Below, piece by piece: positions 46,489 to 58,596 of a stretch of DNA of 64,000 nt. The notes under the pieces were generated by a model, which saw only the letters and a program-made list of their open reading frames with translations, was not told the DNA's origin and ran no database searches. A program made the translations under genes and the position numbers. Position 1 is the stretch's first letter; every line of letters begins with the position of its first letter. This stretch comes from Pseudomonadota bacterium (lineage in GTDB: Bacteria; Pseudomonadota; Gammaproteobacteria; Burkholderiales; Burkholderiaceae_C), in contig JAKARB010000010.1 in the NCBI GenBank assembly GCA_021819435.1, forward strand, positions 62,001 through 126,000, given 5' to 3'.

Positions 46489-47835
46489 TCAGCGCTTGAG
46501 GTAACCGGCCTCGCGCACCTTGCGCTCGGTCAGCTTCTGCGAGCGCGCCAGCACCTCGGCAACGCTGGGAGGGCGGGGTGCGAGCACCCGCGCCACCTCC
46601 TGCCCCACCGCCGTGCCGATGGCCTGGTACTCGGGGATGCCCACCCACTGGATCCCGACGTAGGGCGAGCGCGGCAGGGTCGGGTGCTCCTGGTCTGCCG
46701 ACAAGATGGCCTGCAACTCGACTTCGGCATGTGGGTTGGCTCGTCGGAACTGTGCGGCTGCGTAGGTGGATCGCCGGGTACCGCCGGGCACGGCATGCCA
46801 GCCGACATCGCGCGCCACCAGCTCGATGTATTCACGCGATGTCGCCCACTCGATGAAGGCCTGCGCGGCCGTTGCTTGCCGCGAACTGGCGGGGATGGCC
46901 AGCGACCAACTCCACAGCCAATGCGCGCCCTTGGGCGTGCTGGCCACTGGCGCCTGCAGGAAGTCAACCCGGTCCACTACCCGCGATTCCGATGGGCGGT
47001 TGACGAACGCCCCCGCGACCGTGGCGTCCACCCAGATCGCACAGCGCCCGGCCGAGAACAGTGCCAGGTTCTCGTTGTAGCCATTGGCGACGGCGCCAGG
47101 CGGACCCACCTCACGCAGCAGCGATGCATACAGCGTCAGGGCCTGGCGCCATGGGGCGCTTTGCAACTGCGGCCGCCAAGCCATGTCGAACCACTGGCCA
47201 CCATGGGTGTTGGCCATCGTGGTCAGCAGCGAGAGGTTCTGGCCCCAGCCCGGTTTGCCACGCAGGCAGATGCCATAGACGCCCATTGCCGGGTCGTGCA
47301 GCTTGCGCGCGGCCTGCGCCACCTGTTCCCAGGTCGGCTGGGCGGGCAACTGGATGCCGGCTTGCTTGAGCAGGTCCCGGCGCACCAGTGTCATGGTGCT
47401 CTCGCCATAGAAGGGCAGCGCATAAAGCTGCCCTTGGTGCGTGAGCGCCTGGCGGATCGGAGGCAACAAATCATCGACCTGATAAGCCGCGCTGGGTTTC
47501 AGCGGGCGCAGCCAGCCTCGGCCGCTCCAGACCTGGGCCTCGTAGCCACCCAAGGTCAGGATGTCGAAGCGGCCTGCCTTCGTGACCACATCACGCGTCA
47601 CCTGCTGGCGCAACTGGTCTTCTTCCAGTGTCACCCAGCGAATGCGCACCCCAGGGTTCGCTTGCTCGAAATGCGGCGTGAGCTTTTGCAGCGTCAGCAT
47701 GTGGCCGTTGTTGACCGTGGCGACGACCAGCTCCTGCGCCCACGTCTGGCCAGCCATGGGCAGCGCGGCCATCAGCCCGAACAGCGCGGCACGCAGCTTG
47801 ACCTTCAAGGGGCACTTCCGTCGAAGCGAGTTCAT
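46489..47835 (-). CDS. Orphan sugar-type ABC substrate-binding protein
   Basis: 448 residues with signal peptide (ALFGLMAALPMAGQTWAQE). Family 1 extracellular solute-binding protein: LVVATVNNGHMLTLQKLTPHFEQANPGV, GRFDILTLGGYE, YALPFYGESTMTLVRRDLL, similar to carbohydrate or polyol binders. No permease or ATPase gene is present. It is divergent from a large hybrid histidine kinase across 148 bp, so a role in presenting a ligand to that kinase is possible, though unproven. Confidence 0.88.
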   Translation of the reverse strand: MNSLRRKCPLKVKLRAALFGLMAALPMAGQTWAQELVVATVNNGHMLTLQKLTPHFEQANPGVRIRWVTLEEDQLRQQVTRDVVTKAGRFDILTLGGYEAQVWSGRGWLRPLKPSAAYQVDDLLPPIRQALTHQGQLYALPFYGESTMTLVRRDLLKQAGIQLPAQPTWEQVAQAARKLHDPAMGVYGICLRGKPGWGQNLSLLTTMANTHGGQWFDMAWRPQLQSAPWRQALTLYASLLREVGPPGAVANGYNENLALFSAGRCAIWVDATVAGAFVNRPSESRVVDRVDFLQAPVASTPKGAHWLWSWSLAIPASSRQATAAQAFIEWATSREYIELVARDVGWHAVPGGTRRSTYAAAQFRRANPHAEVELQAILSADQEHPTLPRSPYVGIQWVGIPEYQAIGTAVGQEVARVLAPRPPSVAEVLARSQKLTERKVREAGYLKR

Positions 47836-47983
47836 GCGAAGCTTCCGTCAGAATGGAGTCGGGCCGCAGCCTGGGCCGGTGACCCGTTCGATCACCGGGT
47901 TCATGCCCGGGTGACGAAGGCGTCTTCGCTCAGGATACTTCAGGTCTGAGGATGCCCTCGCGGGCTGTCACAACATTGCCAAC

Positions 47984-50398
<2,415 letters not shown>

Positions 50399-50447
50399 GC
50401 GCCTGGGCCTTGCTTTACTTGTTCCCCTTGCTGTTCCTGCCATCCCC

Positions 50448-51479
50448 ATGCGCACCCGCCTCACCGAGCTGCTGGGCATCGCCCACCCCATCGTCCTGCC
50501 CGGCATGACCTACATCGCCGTGCCTTCGCTCGTCGCGGCCGTCTCGAACGCGGGCGGGCTCGGCATCCTCGCTTCTGGCGCGCTCACGCCCGAATGTTGC
50601 CGCGAAGCCATCCGCGAGGTGCGACGCCTCACCGACAAACCCTTCGGCGTGGGCTGCAGCCTGGGCCTGCCTGGTGCGGCCGAATGCGCGCGCATCGCCA
50701 TCGAAGAACGCGTGCCGATGGTCAACGTGTCCATGGGCAAAGGCGAATGGGTGATCGAAGGCGTGCGTGCTTACGGCGGCAAGGTGATCGCCACCATCTC
50801 GAGCGAAGCGCATGCGCGATCCGCCCTGTCAGCCGGCGTCGATGGCCTGATCGTGACGGGGCATGAGGCTGCGGCCCATGGTGGCGCGGTGACGTCGATG
50901 GTGCTGATCCCTGCGGTGCGCGACATGACGGACAAACCCCTGATCGCCGCCGGCGGTTTTGCCGATGGGCGCGGGCTGGTGGCGGCGCTGGCACTGGGCG
51001 CGGACGCCGTGGCCATGGGCACGCGCTTCGCAAGTTCGGCCGAGAGCCCGGTGCACGCCGACACCAAGCGCCTCATTGTTTCGAAAGAGGCGGAAGAGAC
51101 CATCTACTCGCCCAACTTCGACACCTGGCCTTGCCGCGTGATGAAGACGCCGGGCGGCAGGCGCTACACGGCGCATCGGTTGAGCCCGCCGGTGGCGATC
51201 TCACGCTCGCTCAAGGCCGCGCGCGAGCTGAACACGCCTTTGCATCACCTGGCTCGCGAGGCCATGCAGCAAGGGGTGGTCGGGGCGGTGAAGGTGGCGT
51301 ACTTTGGCGCGGCGACGCTGGCGATGCGCAAGGCCATCCACGAGGGCAACCACGACGATGGGGTGCAGTTGATCGGGCAGTCGCAGGGCTTGGTCCACGA
51401 TGTCGTGCCGGTGGCGGAGATCGTGGCGAGGGTGATGCGTGAGGCGGCTGAGGTGCGGGGGCGGTTGGCTGGGCTTTGA
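50448..51479 (+). CDS. Nitronate monooxygenase family (NPD) protein
   Basis: 343 residues. FMN-dependent TIM barrel: HPIVLPGMTYIAVPSLVAAVSNAGGLGILASG, the catalytic-histidine region TGHEAAAHGG, and phosphate-binding IAAGGFADGRGLVAALALGADAVAMGTRF. Oxidises alkyl nitronates or related compounds; FabK-like paralogues share the fold. It lies 49 bp after the kinase gene. The stop is followed by the non-coding hairpin region. Confidence 0.88.
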   Translation: MRTRLTELLGIAHPIVLPGMTYIAVPSLVAAVSNAGGLGILASGALTPECCREAIREVRRLTDKPFGVGCSLGLPGAAECARIAIEERVPMVNVSMGKGEWVIEGVRAYGGKVIATISSEAHARSALSAGVDGLIVTGHEAAAHGGAVTSMVLIPAVRDMTDKPLIAAGGFADGRGLVAALALGADAVAMGTRFASSAESPVHADTKRLIVSKEAEETIYSPNFDTWPCRVMKTPGGRRYTAHRLSPPVAISRSLKAARELNTPLHHLAREAMQQGVVGAVKVAYFGAATLAMRKAIHEGNHDDGVQLIGQSQGLVHDVVPVAEIVARVMREAAEVRGRLAGL

Positions 51480-51552
51480 TTGGCTGATGGGCTCGGGCTT
51501 TGGGTGAGGGCGTGCTTGCTTGCATGCCTGTTTTGGGCGTGGAAGTTTTCTG

Positions 51553-51817
51553 GCGCTTTGTCGTGGCAGCGCGGGGCGGTGCTGCGCCGGCATCGGCTCG
51601 GGCGCCACGCGGGTGGTCACGCCTTTGGCGTGACTTCCCTGCGGTGCTCCCAGCGAGGTGGGGCCCTCCAACTCACTCCGCGCCCTGTGGGCGCTGCGTT
51701 CAGACAATCCGGGCCAGTCAGATGACGAAGCATGCTTCGCATCCACACCTCGCCGCTCCGCTCCCCGGCACCCGCGAGGCGCCCGAGCCGATGCCGGCTT
51801 CGCCCCTTATGCCCCGC
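51553..51817 (-). repeat. Structured intergenic element, copy 1 (minus orientation)
   Basis: A dyad-rich unit related to copy 2 in opposite orientation. On the minus strand it contains a TGTCTGAAC block, a GCGCCC-aca-GGGCGC hairpin (51680-51694), the block GAGCACCGCAGGGAAGTC, an 8-bp stem GTCACGCC/GGCGTGAC (51616-51634) and the end block CGCGCTGCCACGACAAAGCGC minus its last base. Its two flanks are a perfect 21-bp inverted pair (51586-51606 and 51778-51798), extending to 29 of 30 matches. No credible coding frame. Confidence 0.75.
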
Positions 51818-52003
51818 TTTCCTCATGCGAGGAAGGTGGCGTCAGGCTCGTTGGTGGTGCTAATTCGCAAGCCTTCGAAAGATCGCTGGCTTGTTCAACG
51901 ATCAGAAACTCTCGTCATGTCACAGCCCGGGAGATGCGATGCAATGCGGCCCGGAATTGGATCCAGCATGTGAGTGACGAATACGCCCGCGCAAGAGAGC
52001 CAA
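51818..52003. other. Spacer between the two structured elements, no gene seen
   Basis: 186 bp of lower GC than its surroundings. A short hairpin (TTCCTC-atgc-GAGGAA) lies at its left end. Open frames crossing it lack start signals and codon character. Confidence 0.5.
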
Positions 52004-52273
52004 CGTGGCATGCCACGAGCGAGGCGGAAAAGGGCGGAGGCGGTGTGTGGGCGGGCGCCTGGGTGGTGCCGAGGAGCGCAAGCTCGATCAGGTTGCCCCT
52101 TGCCGCAGGCAAGGGGATGGCGAGGACTGTTTGAGCGGCCGCAGGCCGCGAGTTCCGCAGCCACCTGAGCGAGCTGAGCACCGCAGGGCAGTCCTGCCGC
52201 AGGCAGGACCACCACTCTCGAAGCCCGCCCGCACACCGCCGCAGCCCCGCCTCGCGCTGCCACGGCAAAGCGC
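52004..52273 (+). repeat. Structured intergenic element, copy 2 (plus orientation)
   Basis: It starts at a 14-bp palindrome CGTGGCATGCCACG. Four hairpins follow: GAGC-gcaa-GCTC, CCCCTTGCC-gca-GGCAAGGGG (52096-52116), GCGGCC-gca-GGCCGC (52135-52149, after TGTTTGA) and GTCCTGCC-gca-GGCAGGAC (52191-52209, after GAGCACCGCAGGGCAGTC). It ends in a block 20/21 identical to the reverse complement of 51553-51573. An internal inverted pair lies at 52039-52056 and 52223-52240 (17/18). Blocks match copy 1; stem sequences differ but still pair. Confidence 0.75.
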
Positions 52274-52338
52274 TCGGCCCATGCATGACAGCAGCCTCAC
52301 GATCAATGAAAACGCCTCAGCACAACAAGCCCAAAAGC

Positions 52339-52374
52339 AAGAAGCCCGGCCGGTGACCGGCGCGGGCTTCTTTT
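52339..52374. terminator. Bidirectional hairpin terminator near the BI-1 gene 3' end
   Basis: AAGAAGCCCG / CGGGCTTCTT, a 10-bp stem, encloses a second stem GCCGG-tga-CCGGC. T-tracts flank it on the plus side (TTTTC) and on the minus side (TTCTTGCTTTT). It lies 25 bp beyond the stop of the minus-strand BI-1 gene and would also block transcripts coming from the intergenic elements. Confidence 0.85.
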
Positions 52375-52398
52375 CAAGCAAAGGAGCGTGAGAGCGGC

Positions 52399-53097
52399 TT
52401 ATTCGTCGCTGCCACCACCCATGCCGAACAGGCTCAGCAAAGCGCTGAAGAGGTTGTAGATCGACAGATACAAGCTGGTCGTCGCCAGGATGTAATTGGT
52501 CTCGCCCCCGTTGACGATGCGGCTCGTCTCGAACAGGATCATCCCGCTCATCAGCAGCACCACCAGCGCGGACACCGCCAAGCTCAAGGCCGGGACCTCG
52601 AAGAACACCGCCCCCAGGCCCAAGGCAAAAGCCACCAGACAGCCGATCATCAAGAAGCTGCCCATGAAGCTGAAGTCACGCTTGGTGGTCAAGGCGATGG
52701 CCGACAGCCCCAGGAAGGCCACGGCCGTCGTGCCCAGCGCCTGCGTGACCACCGCGGCGCCATGAGGCAGGTTCAGCACGGCATTGAGCAGCGGCCCCAT
52801 GGTGAAGCCCAGGAAGCCCGTGAAGGCAAAAACGGCCAGCAGGCCTTGCGCCTTGTGCGCGGTCTTGTGCACCCAAAAGCTCAGGCCGAAGAAGCCCGCC
52901 AAGGTGACAAGCAATCCGAGAGAGGGCACGTTCAGGGTCATGGCCAAACCCGCCATGCCGGCGCTGAAAGCCAGGGTCAGGCCCAAGAGGGCATAGGTGT
53001 TGCGAAGCACGCGACGGCTGCTGTCCGACACAGAGGTCGAAACAGCGGTGCCGGCCGAAAGGCTCAGCGTGCGGGTCGGGTGCGATGAATCGGACAT
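52399..53097 (-). CDS. Bax inhibitor-1/YccA family membrane protein
   Basis: 232 residues with seven hydrophobic helices. SRRVLRNTYALLGLTLAFSAGMAG begins the BI-1 domain. ETSRIVNGGETNYILATTSLYLSIYNLFSALLSLFG is the conserved C-terminal block with the acidic residues linked to proton/calcium leak in this family. YccA-type members interact with FtsH. ATG 53097 has GAGGAA upstream; the track start 53148 is not needed. Confidence 0.92.
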   Translation of the reverse strand: MSDSSHPTRTLSLSAGTAVSTSVSDSSRRVLRNTYALLGLTLAFSAGMAGLAMTLNVPSLGLLVTLAGFFGLSFWVHKTAHKAQGLLAVFAFTGFLGFTMGPLLNAVLNLPHGAAVVTQALGTTAVAFLGLSAIALTTKRDFSFMGSFLMIGCLVAFALGLGAVFFEVPALSLAVSALVVLLMSGMILFETSRIVNGGETNYILATTSLYLSIYNLFSALLSLFGMGGGSDE

Positions 53098-53202
53098 GGT
53101 GATTTCCTCGTGGGAAGAGATGCGAACACAAGTCACATCCTGAGGCACTCAGATCATCGTGTAAATTCGAAATATTGATCGTCAGGTTTCGATAAAACCG
53201 AT

Positions 53203-54108
53203 ATGAACTACAAGCACCTGCTCTACTTCTGGACCGTGGCCCGACTGGGCGGCGTCGTCAAGGCCGGAGAACACCTGCACGTCACCCCGCAGACCATCAG
53301 CGGGCAGATCCAGCTGCTGGAGGAGCATTTCGGGCGGCCGCTGTTCAAGAAGAAGGGGCGCCAGCTCGCGCTGACAGAAACCGGTGAACTCGCCTTCAGT
53401 TACGCGCAGGACATATTCACCCTCGGCTCCGAACTGGACCAGGTGGTGCGCCAGCCGCGTGGCGCACACCGCCCGCTGGAGCTGCGCGTGGGCGTGGCCG
53501 ACGCCGTGCCCAAGATGGTGACCTGCCGCCTGCTGGAGCCGGCCTTGCAACGCGAACAGCCCTTCAAGGTGGTGTGCCGCGAGTGGAAGCTCGACAGCCT
53601 GCTGGCAGAGCTGGCCGTGCACCGCCTTGATTTGGTGCTCTCCGACACGCCACTGCCGCCTGCCCTCAGCGTCAACGCTTTCAACCATCGTCTGGGCGGC
53701 TCGTCGGTGGGCTTCTATGCCACGCCCGAGCTGTCCGAGCGCCTGCGGGGCGGTTTCCCACGTTGCCTGGATGAAGCGCCGATGCTGATGCCTGGCAGCG
53801 ATTCCGCCCTGGGGCAGCGCTTTGCACAGTGGCTGGGCCGGCACAAGTTGCATCCACGGCCCATCGCCGAACTGGACGACGGGGCGCTGGCCAAGGCCCT
53901 GGGCAAGTTCGGGCACGGCGTCTTCATGGCACCCATGGTGCTCGACGAGGAGGTGCGCCAGCAGTATGGCGCCGAGCTGCTCGGCGAAGCGCCCGACCTC
54001 ATCGAGGAGTTCTACCTGATCACCGTGGAGCGCCGCATCACCCACCCCGGTGTGGCGGCCATCGCCGAAGCAGCGCGCAAGGGCCTGTTCGCGGCCTGGA
54101 ACCGCTGA
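53203..54108 (+). CDS. nhaR: LysR-family regulator, NhaR-like
   Basis: 301 residues. The N-terminus MNYKHLLYFWTVARLGGVVKAGEHLHVTPQTISGQIQLLEE is characteristic of NhaR, with the usual periplasmic-binding-like effector domain. NhaR activates sodium/proton antiporter genes in enterics; no nhaA is nearby, so the regulon is unknown. It is divergent from the BI-1 gene with a 105-bp A/T-richer gap likely to hold both promoters, and bioF follows at 34 bp. Confidence 0.85.
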   Translation: MNYKHLLYFWTVARLGGVVKAGEHLHVTPQTISGQIQLLEEHFGRPLFKKKGRQLALTETGELAFSYAQDIFTLGSELDQVVRQPRGAHRPLELRVGVADAVPKMVTCRLLEPALQREQPFKVVCREWKLDSLLAELAVHRLDLVLSDTPLPPALSVNAFNHRLGGSSVGFYATPELSERLRGGFPRCLDEAPMLMPGSDSALGQRFAQWLGRHKLHPRPIAELDDGALAKALGKFGHGVFMAPMVLDEEVRQQYGAELLGEAPDLIEEFYLITVERRITHPGVAAIAEAARKGLFAAWNR

Positions 54109-54142
54109 GCGGTCGCACGCCCGACCCTGTTAACCTCGCAGG

Positions 54143-55396
54143 ATGACTGGATTGTTCGACCGCGAGCTGGGGCAGCTGCAAGCTGCGCACCTGGCTCGAC
54201 TTCGCCGCCAGGTGCAGCCCGCCGTGGCCCCCGCCGACCTGGCTGCGCATGATGAAGCCTTGCGCGCCACCACCTACTTGATCGACGGGAAGGTGCGCCT
54301 GTCCTTCGGTGGCAACGATTACCTGGGACTGTCCCAGCACCCTGCCTTGCTGGCCGCCGCGCACGAGGCCATCAACCGATATGGCGTGGGCGCCACCGCC
54401 TCGCCGCTGGTGTGCGGCCACAGCCCCGAGCACGAGGCGCTGGAGTGGGAACTGGCCGAGCGCGTGGGCCTGCCGCGTGCGCTGTACTTCTACGCGGGCT
54501 ATGCCGCCAACGTCGGGGCGGTGCCGGCGCTGGTGAGCCGGGGCGACGCCATCTTTTCGGATGCGCTCAACCACGCCTGCCTGATCGATGGCATCCGCCT
54601 GTCGCGTGCCGATTCTCACGTGGTGCCGCACGCCGACCTGGGTGCGCTGGCGCAGGCCTTGAAGGCCAGCACGGCACGGCGCAAGCTGGTCATCACCGAC
54701 GCCGTTTTCAGCATGGACGGCAATGTGGCCGACGTGCCCGCCTTGCTTGAGCTGTGTGAACGCCACGACGCCTGGTTGATGATCGACGACGCGCATGGCT
54801 TCGGTGTGCTGGGTGCGCATGGCGAAGGCACGCTGGCGCACCACGGTATCGCTGGGGTCAATGGCGTGAGCCCGGCCTGGCGCGGGCGGCTTGACCGCCT
54901 CATCTACATGGGCACGCTGGGCAAGGCTGCGGGCGTGGCTGGTGCCTTCGTGGCGGGCGAGCCGTCGATGATCGAATGGCTGATGCAGAAAGCGCGCACC
55001 TACATGTTCGCGACCGCGGCGCCCGCCATGGTGGCCGCACCCCTGCGTGCGGCGCTGCGGGTCATGAATGACGAGCCGCAGCGCCGAGCCCACCTCGATG
55101 CCTTGCGGCAAAGGCTGCGCGAAGGCGTGCGGGCCGCGCGGCTGCCTTGGGCGCTGATGCCCTCGGAGACAGCCATCCAGCCCCTGGTCATTGGCAGCAA
55201 CGAAGACGCGCTGGCCGTGATGGACCGGCTCGATGAGCAAGGCGTGTGGGTGCCTGCCATCCGCCCGCCCACGGTTCCCGAAGGCACGGCGCGCTTGCGC
55301 ATCTCGCTGTCGGCCGCGCACACGCTGGAACAGGTCGATCAACTGGTGACGGCTTTGGCGCAAGCCTCCCGCAGCCGTCAGCTCAAGCAAGCCTGA
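54143..55396 (+). CDS. bioF: 8-amino-7-oxononanoate synthase
   Basis: 417 residues. Alpha-oxoamine synthase: [51 protein letters not shown], and the PLP lysine in [14 protein letters not shown]. It condenses pimeloyl thioester with alanine. It is separated from bioA-bioD by 9.4 kb. Its TGA directly abuts the TCA of the convergent HD-type gene (TGATCA), so there is no intergenic base at all. Confidence 0.95.
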   Translation: MTGLFDRELGQLQAAHLARLRRQVQPAVAPADLAAHDEALRATTYLIDGKVRLSFGGNDYLGLSQHPALLAAAHEAINRYGVGATASPLVCGHSPEHEALEWELAERVGLPRALYFYAGYAANVGAVPALVSRGDAIFSDALNHACLIDGIRLSRADSHVVPHADLGALAQALKASTARRKLVITDAVFSMDGNVADVPALLELCERHDAWLMIDDAHGFGVLGAHGEGTLAHHGIAGVNGVSPAWRGRLDRLIYMGTLGKAAGVAGAFVAGEPSMIEWLMQKARTYMFATAAPAMVAAPLRAALRVMNDEPQRRAHLDALRQRLREGVRAARLPWALMPSETAIQPLVIGSNEDALAVMDRLDEQGVWVPAIRPPTVPEGTARLRISLSAAHTLEQVDQLVTALAQASRSRQLKQA

Positions 55397-56338
55397 TCAG
55401 CCCTCGGCCTGGTCGTACAACCGGCGTCGGTTGAGCGTCAGCATGACGAGGCCCCGGGGCAACGCCGCCACCACCTTGTGTTCGGGCTCGGTGGTGTCGG
55501 CGGGTTGGGTCATCAGGTAGGGCGTGCCGTCGGCGCGCAGCAAGCTGCTGACCAGGGGGGTGTCCGGCGTGGCACCCCGGCGCAGCACGATGGCGGTGTC
55601 GCCGTTGCGCAGCTTCACGAAGGTGCCTGGCGGGTAGATGCCCATTTCCTGCACGATGGCGGTGACGTAGGGGTTCGATGCGCCGCCTGCGCTGGCTTGC
55701 AGCTCGCGCGCGACCAGGTTGATGGCCAGAGCGCCTCGCGTGGCCCGTGGGCTGAGCCTGGCGAGGTAGACGTCCGCGTAATGCACCAGGCAGGCCAACG
55801 GGCTCAGGTAGCCGCGTCCGCTGGGCAGGGCGTGGCCACCGGGGGTGACGTGGTGCAGGGCGACGGTGTCGAGCAGGGCTTCGTCGCTGATGCCGAGGGC
55901 GCTCAGCATGTCGCGGCCGCGCTGAGGGTGGCTGTCGATTTCCTGGCGCTGCTTCAGCGTGGGCGAGGTGGGCTGGCGAACCAGCGTGTCTTGCAAGTCC
56001 AGCATGGCAATGTTCATCGTCAGCGAGGCCCTGATGAGCGTCTGCCTGTCTTGCTTCGGCCAGCCCATGCGCTGGGCCACCAGGGCGGTCACGAACGCTG
56101 TTTGCAGCGAGTGGGCGACCGCATAGCCCGCGATCTCCTCGCCATAGATCATCTCGAAGAGGCTGGCCTCGGGTGCGGCATCCACCGTCCGCAGGATGAT
56201 GTCGGTGACGGCGTCGAGCTCGTCGGAGAAGACTGCCTGAGTGGGGTGCCTGAGCAGGTGGGCGACCCGGGCGTGGACGCCGTGCCACACCGAAAACGGG
56301 TCCGGCGCGGCGGGGTCATGCCAGGGTGTGCTGCTCAT
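55397..56338 (-). CDS. Degenerate HD-GYP-type protein
   Basis: 313 residues. The chain aligns by eye with HD-GYP phosphodiesterases: YAVAHSLQTAFVTALVAQRMGW for the first helix, KQRQEIDSHPQRGRDML for the H-P helix, VALHHVTPGG for the HHE..DG block, and HYADVYLARLSPRAT for aDvydAlts.R. The HD dyad is replaced (LTMNIAM where LLHDIGK is expected) and the GYP loop is altered, so catalysis is unlikely. The last ~90 residues form a separate domain. ATG 56338 is chosen. Confidence 0.75.
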   Translation of the reverse strand: MSSTPWHDPAAPDPFSVWHGVHARVAHLLRHPTQAVFSDELDAVTDIILRTVDAAPEASLFEMIYGEEIAGYAVAHSLQTAFVTALVAQRMGWPKQDRQTLIRASLTMNIAMLDLQDTLVRQPTSPTLKQRQEIDSHPQRGRDMLSALGISDEALLDTVALHHVTPGGHALPSGRGYLSPLACLVHYADVYLARLSPRATRGALAINLVARELQASAGGASNPYVTAIVQEMGIYPPGTFVKLRNGDTAIVLRRGATPDTPLVSSLLRADGTPYLMTQPADTTEPEHKVVAALPRGLVMLTLNRRRLYDQAEG

Positions 56339-56417
56339 GAGCACCCATGTTGCCAGGGTGTGCGCCGAAGCGCCATGGGTCTGTGGCGATCGGCGCCTCG
56401 TGGTGAACCTGCCCGGC

Positions 56418-57815
56418 TCAAGCGTGCTGCGCGAGCAACAACTCGGCGCGCAACGAGTGCGGGTAGGCGAGGGTGATGTTGACGTCGATGAGCTGGCCGA
56501 CCAGGCGGTCGCGAAGGGCCTGGGTGGGGCCGGCAGCGAAGTTGACGATGCGGTTGCACTCGGTTCGACCCATCAATTCGGACGGGTCTTTCCGGCTGGG
56601 CCCCTCAACCAGGATCTTCTGCGTGGTGCCCACCAGCATCTGGCTGTAGCGCTGCACGTTGCCCTCCAGGTAGGCCTGCAGCGTTTGCAGGCGCCCCAGC
56701 TTGACCTCGTGCGGGGTGTCGTCCTGCAAGGATGCGGCTGGCGTGCCGGGCCGGGCGCTGAAGATGAAGCTGAAGGAGGCGTCGAACTCGAGGTCGGTGG
56801 CCAGCTTCATGAGCTTGTCGAAGTCTTCATCCGTTTCGCCAGGGAAGCCGACGATGAAGTCGGTGGACAGGCGGATGTCCGGACGCACGGCGCGCAGCTT
56901 GCGGATGGTGCTCTTGTATTCGAGCGCCGTGTAGCCGCGCTTCATGGCCATCAGGATGCGGTCGGAGCCGTGCTGCACGGGCAGGTGCACGTGGTTCACG
57001 AGCTTGTGCGTCTTGCCGTAGACGTCGATGAGGCGCTGGCTGAACTCGTTGGGGTGGCTGGTGGTGAAGCGGATGCGCTCGATGCCGGGGATCTCGGCGA
57101 CGTATTCGAGCAGCATGGCGAAGTCGGCGATGTCTGCCGTGTCTCCCATCTTGCCCCGGTAGCCGTTGACGTTCTGGCCCAGCAGGGTCACTTCCTTCAC
57201 GCCCTGGTCGGCCAGGTCGGCGACCTCGGTCAGCACGTCATCAAACGGGCGCGAGACCTCTTCGCCTCGGGTATAGGGCACCACGCAGTAACTGCAGTAC
57301 TTCGAGCAGCCTTCCATGATCGACACGAAGGCCGATGCACCTTCCTTGCGCGGCGGTGGCAAGTGGTCGAACTTCTCGATCTCGGGGAAGCTGATGTCGA
57401 CCTGCGGACGCTTTTGCTGCTGGCGACGCTCCAGCATGGCGGGCAGGCGGTGCAGGGTCTGCGGGCCGAAGACCACGTCCACATAAGGCGCGCGCTCGAT
57501 GATGGAAGCGCCTTCCTGGCTGGCCACGCAGCCGCCCACGCCGATCATCACGCCCTTTTCTTTCAGGTGCTTGACGCGGCCCAGGTCGCTGAACACCTTC
57601 TCTTGCGCCTTCTCGCGGATCGAGCAGGTGTTGAAGAGGATGAGGTCGGCCTCTTCGGGGTCGTTGGTGGGCACGTAGCCCTTGGCCGCGTTCATGACGT
57701 CGGACATCTTGTCCGAGTCGTATTCGTTCATCTGGCAGCCGTAGGTCTTGATGTAGACCTTTTTCTGAGGTTGGTCAGCGGCGGGTTGGGGCGTGATGGG
57801 GTGGTCGAGGGACAT
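56418..57815 (-). CDS. miaB: tRNA-2-methylthio-N6-dimethylallyladenosine synthase
   Basis: 465 residues. N-terminal MTTase domain with three cluster cysteines (TYGCQMN, NTCSIRE, GVGGCVA), radical SAM motif CSKYCSYC, and a C-terminal TRAM domain ([12 protein letters not shown]). It methylthiolates i6A37 in tRNAs. ATG 57815 (MSLDHPITP) is the plausible start; the track ORF runs 92 codons further upstream without support. Confidence 0.96.
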   Translation of the reverse strand: MSLDHPITPQPAADQPQKKVYIKTYGCQMNEYDSDKMSDVMNAAKGYVPTNDPEEADLILFNTCSIREKAQEKVFSDLGRVKHLKEKGVMIGVGGCVASQEGASIIERAPYVDVVFGPQTLHRLPAMLERRQQQKRPQVDISFPEIEKFDHLPPPRKEGASAFVSIMEGCSKYCSYCVVPYTRGEEVSRPFDDVLTEVADLADQGVKEVTLLGQNVNGYRGKMGDTADIADFAMLLEYVAEIPGIERIRFTTSHPNEFSQRLIDVYGKTHKLVNHVHLPVQHGSDRILMAMKRGYTALEYKSTIRKLRAVRPDIRLSTDFIVGFPGETDEDFDKLMKLATDLEFDASFSFIFSARPGTPAASLQDDTPHEVKLGRLQTLQAYLEGNVQRYSQMLVGTTQKILVEGPSRKDPSELMGRTECNRIVNFAAGPTQALRDRLVGQLIDVNITLAYPHSLRAELLLAQHA

Positions 57816-57985
57816 GGCGGATTCAGGGCCGTCTCGGGGACGGGAGCCTGCCTGCTTGAGGCTGAGGACAGAGAACGAAAGCGGTGGGCACGCGGGGTGC
57901 CATGCGCGGAGAATGGGGTGGTTTGATGCGGGGATCGACGCCGTGATGGCGACTGCTTCAGGCGAATGCAGGCCGATCTGGCCGA

Positions 57986-58450
57986 TCAGGGCTTGGACCA
58001 GCTCTGCGAGACCGGGTCGAACACCCACTTGGCGGCTTCTTGGGGTGTGGTCGGCCACAGGCGTGCGGCTTCTGCCGCTGTCAGGATCCACACGTCCTGC
58101 ACGAGGCCGGTTTGAGCGTCGACGTTGTAGTTCACGACGTGGGTCTGGCCGCCGAGCGTGCCCGACATCACCAGGGTGTTGCTCTGCCCGCGAATGCGCG
58201 AGGCAGGCGACAAGCGCGTGGCCACCTTGCCGTTGAGCACGATTTCAGGCGGCATGCCGAAGGTGATCTCGCCGCGCAGCGTGTTGACGGGGATGGGCAC
58301 GGGGCGGGCGGCCTGGGCGTGCGCGGCCGTGGGCGCCAGCGTGGGCACGAGGGCCAGTGTGCTGATCAGCAGCGGGGCGCCGAGCAGCGCACCTGCCGAG
58401 CCGATGAATGCGCCGAGCGTGGCGCAGCGGGTGGGGAGACAGCGGGGCAT
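57986..58450 (-). CDS. Secreted hypothetical protein
   Basis: 154 residues with a long signal region ([25 protein letters not shown]). The mature part ([58 protein letters not shown]) looks like a small beta-rich periplasmic domain. I cannot name the family. It is upstream of miaB on the same strand, 170 bp away, and divergent from the SPFH gene. Confidence 0.7.
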   Translation of the reverse strand: MPRCLPTRCATLGAFIGSAGALLGAPLLISTLALVPTLAPTAAHAQAARPVPIPVNTLRGEITFGMPPEIVLNGKVATRLSPASRIRGQSNTLVMSGTLGGQTHVVNYNVDAQTGLVQDVWILTAAEAARLWPTTPQEAAKWVFDPVSQSWSKP

Positions 58451-58596
58451 GGTGTAGATCCAGGGGCTGTGGGATGCGTGATTTTAGGACATGCCCAGGC
58501 TCCGCATCCTGCCAGGCAGCGATAAGATGTGCCGCATTGAAAGGTTGGCCACGCAGCCAGCCTCGGGTCACAACAGAAAGCTCAAAGGGAGAGACC

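Noticed and set aside
51480-52398. Several 60-180 aa ORFs in the long intergenic region
   Set aside because: They overlap one another on both strands, have no ribosome sites or families, and are explained by the hairpin-rich structured elements.
54109-54142. Possible BirA operator upstream of bioF
   Set aside because: The 34-bp gap contains GTTAAC but no TTGTAAACC-like dyad, so an operator is not supported.
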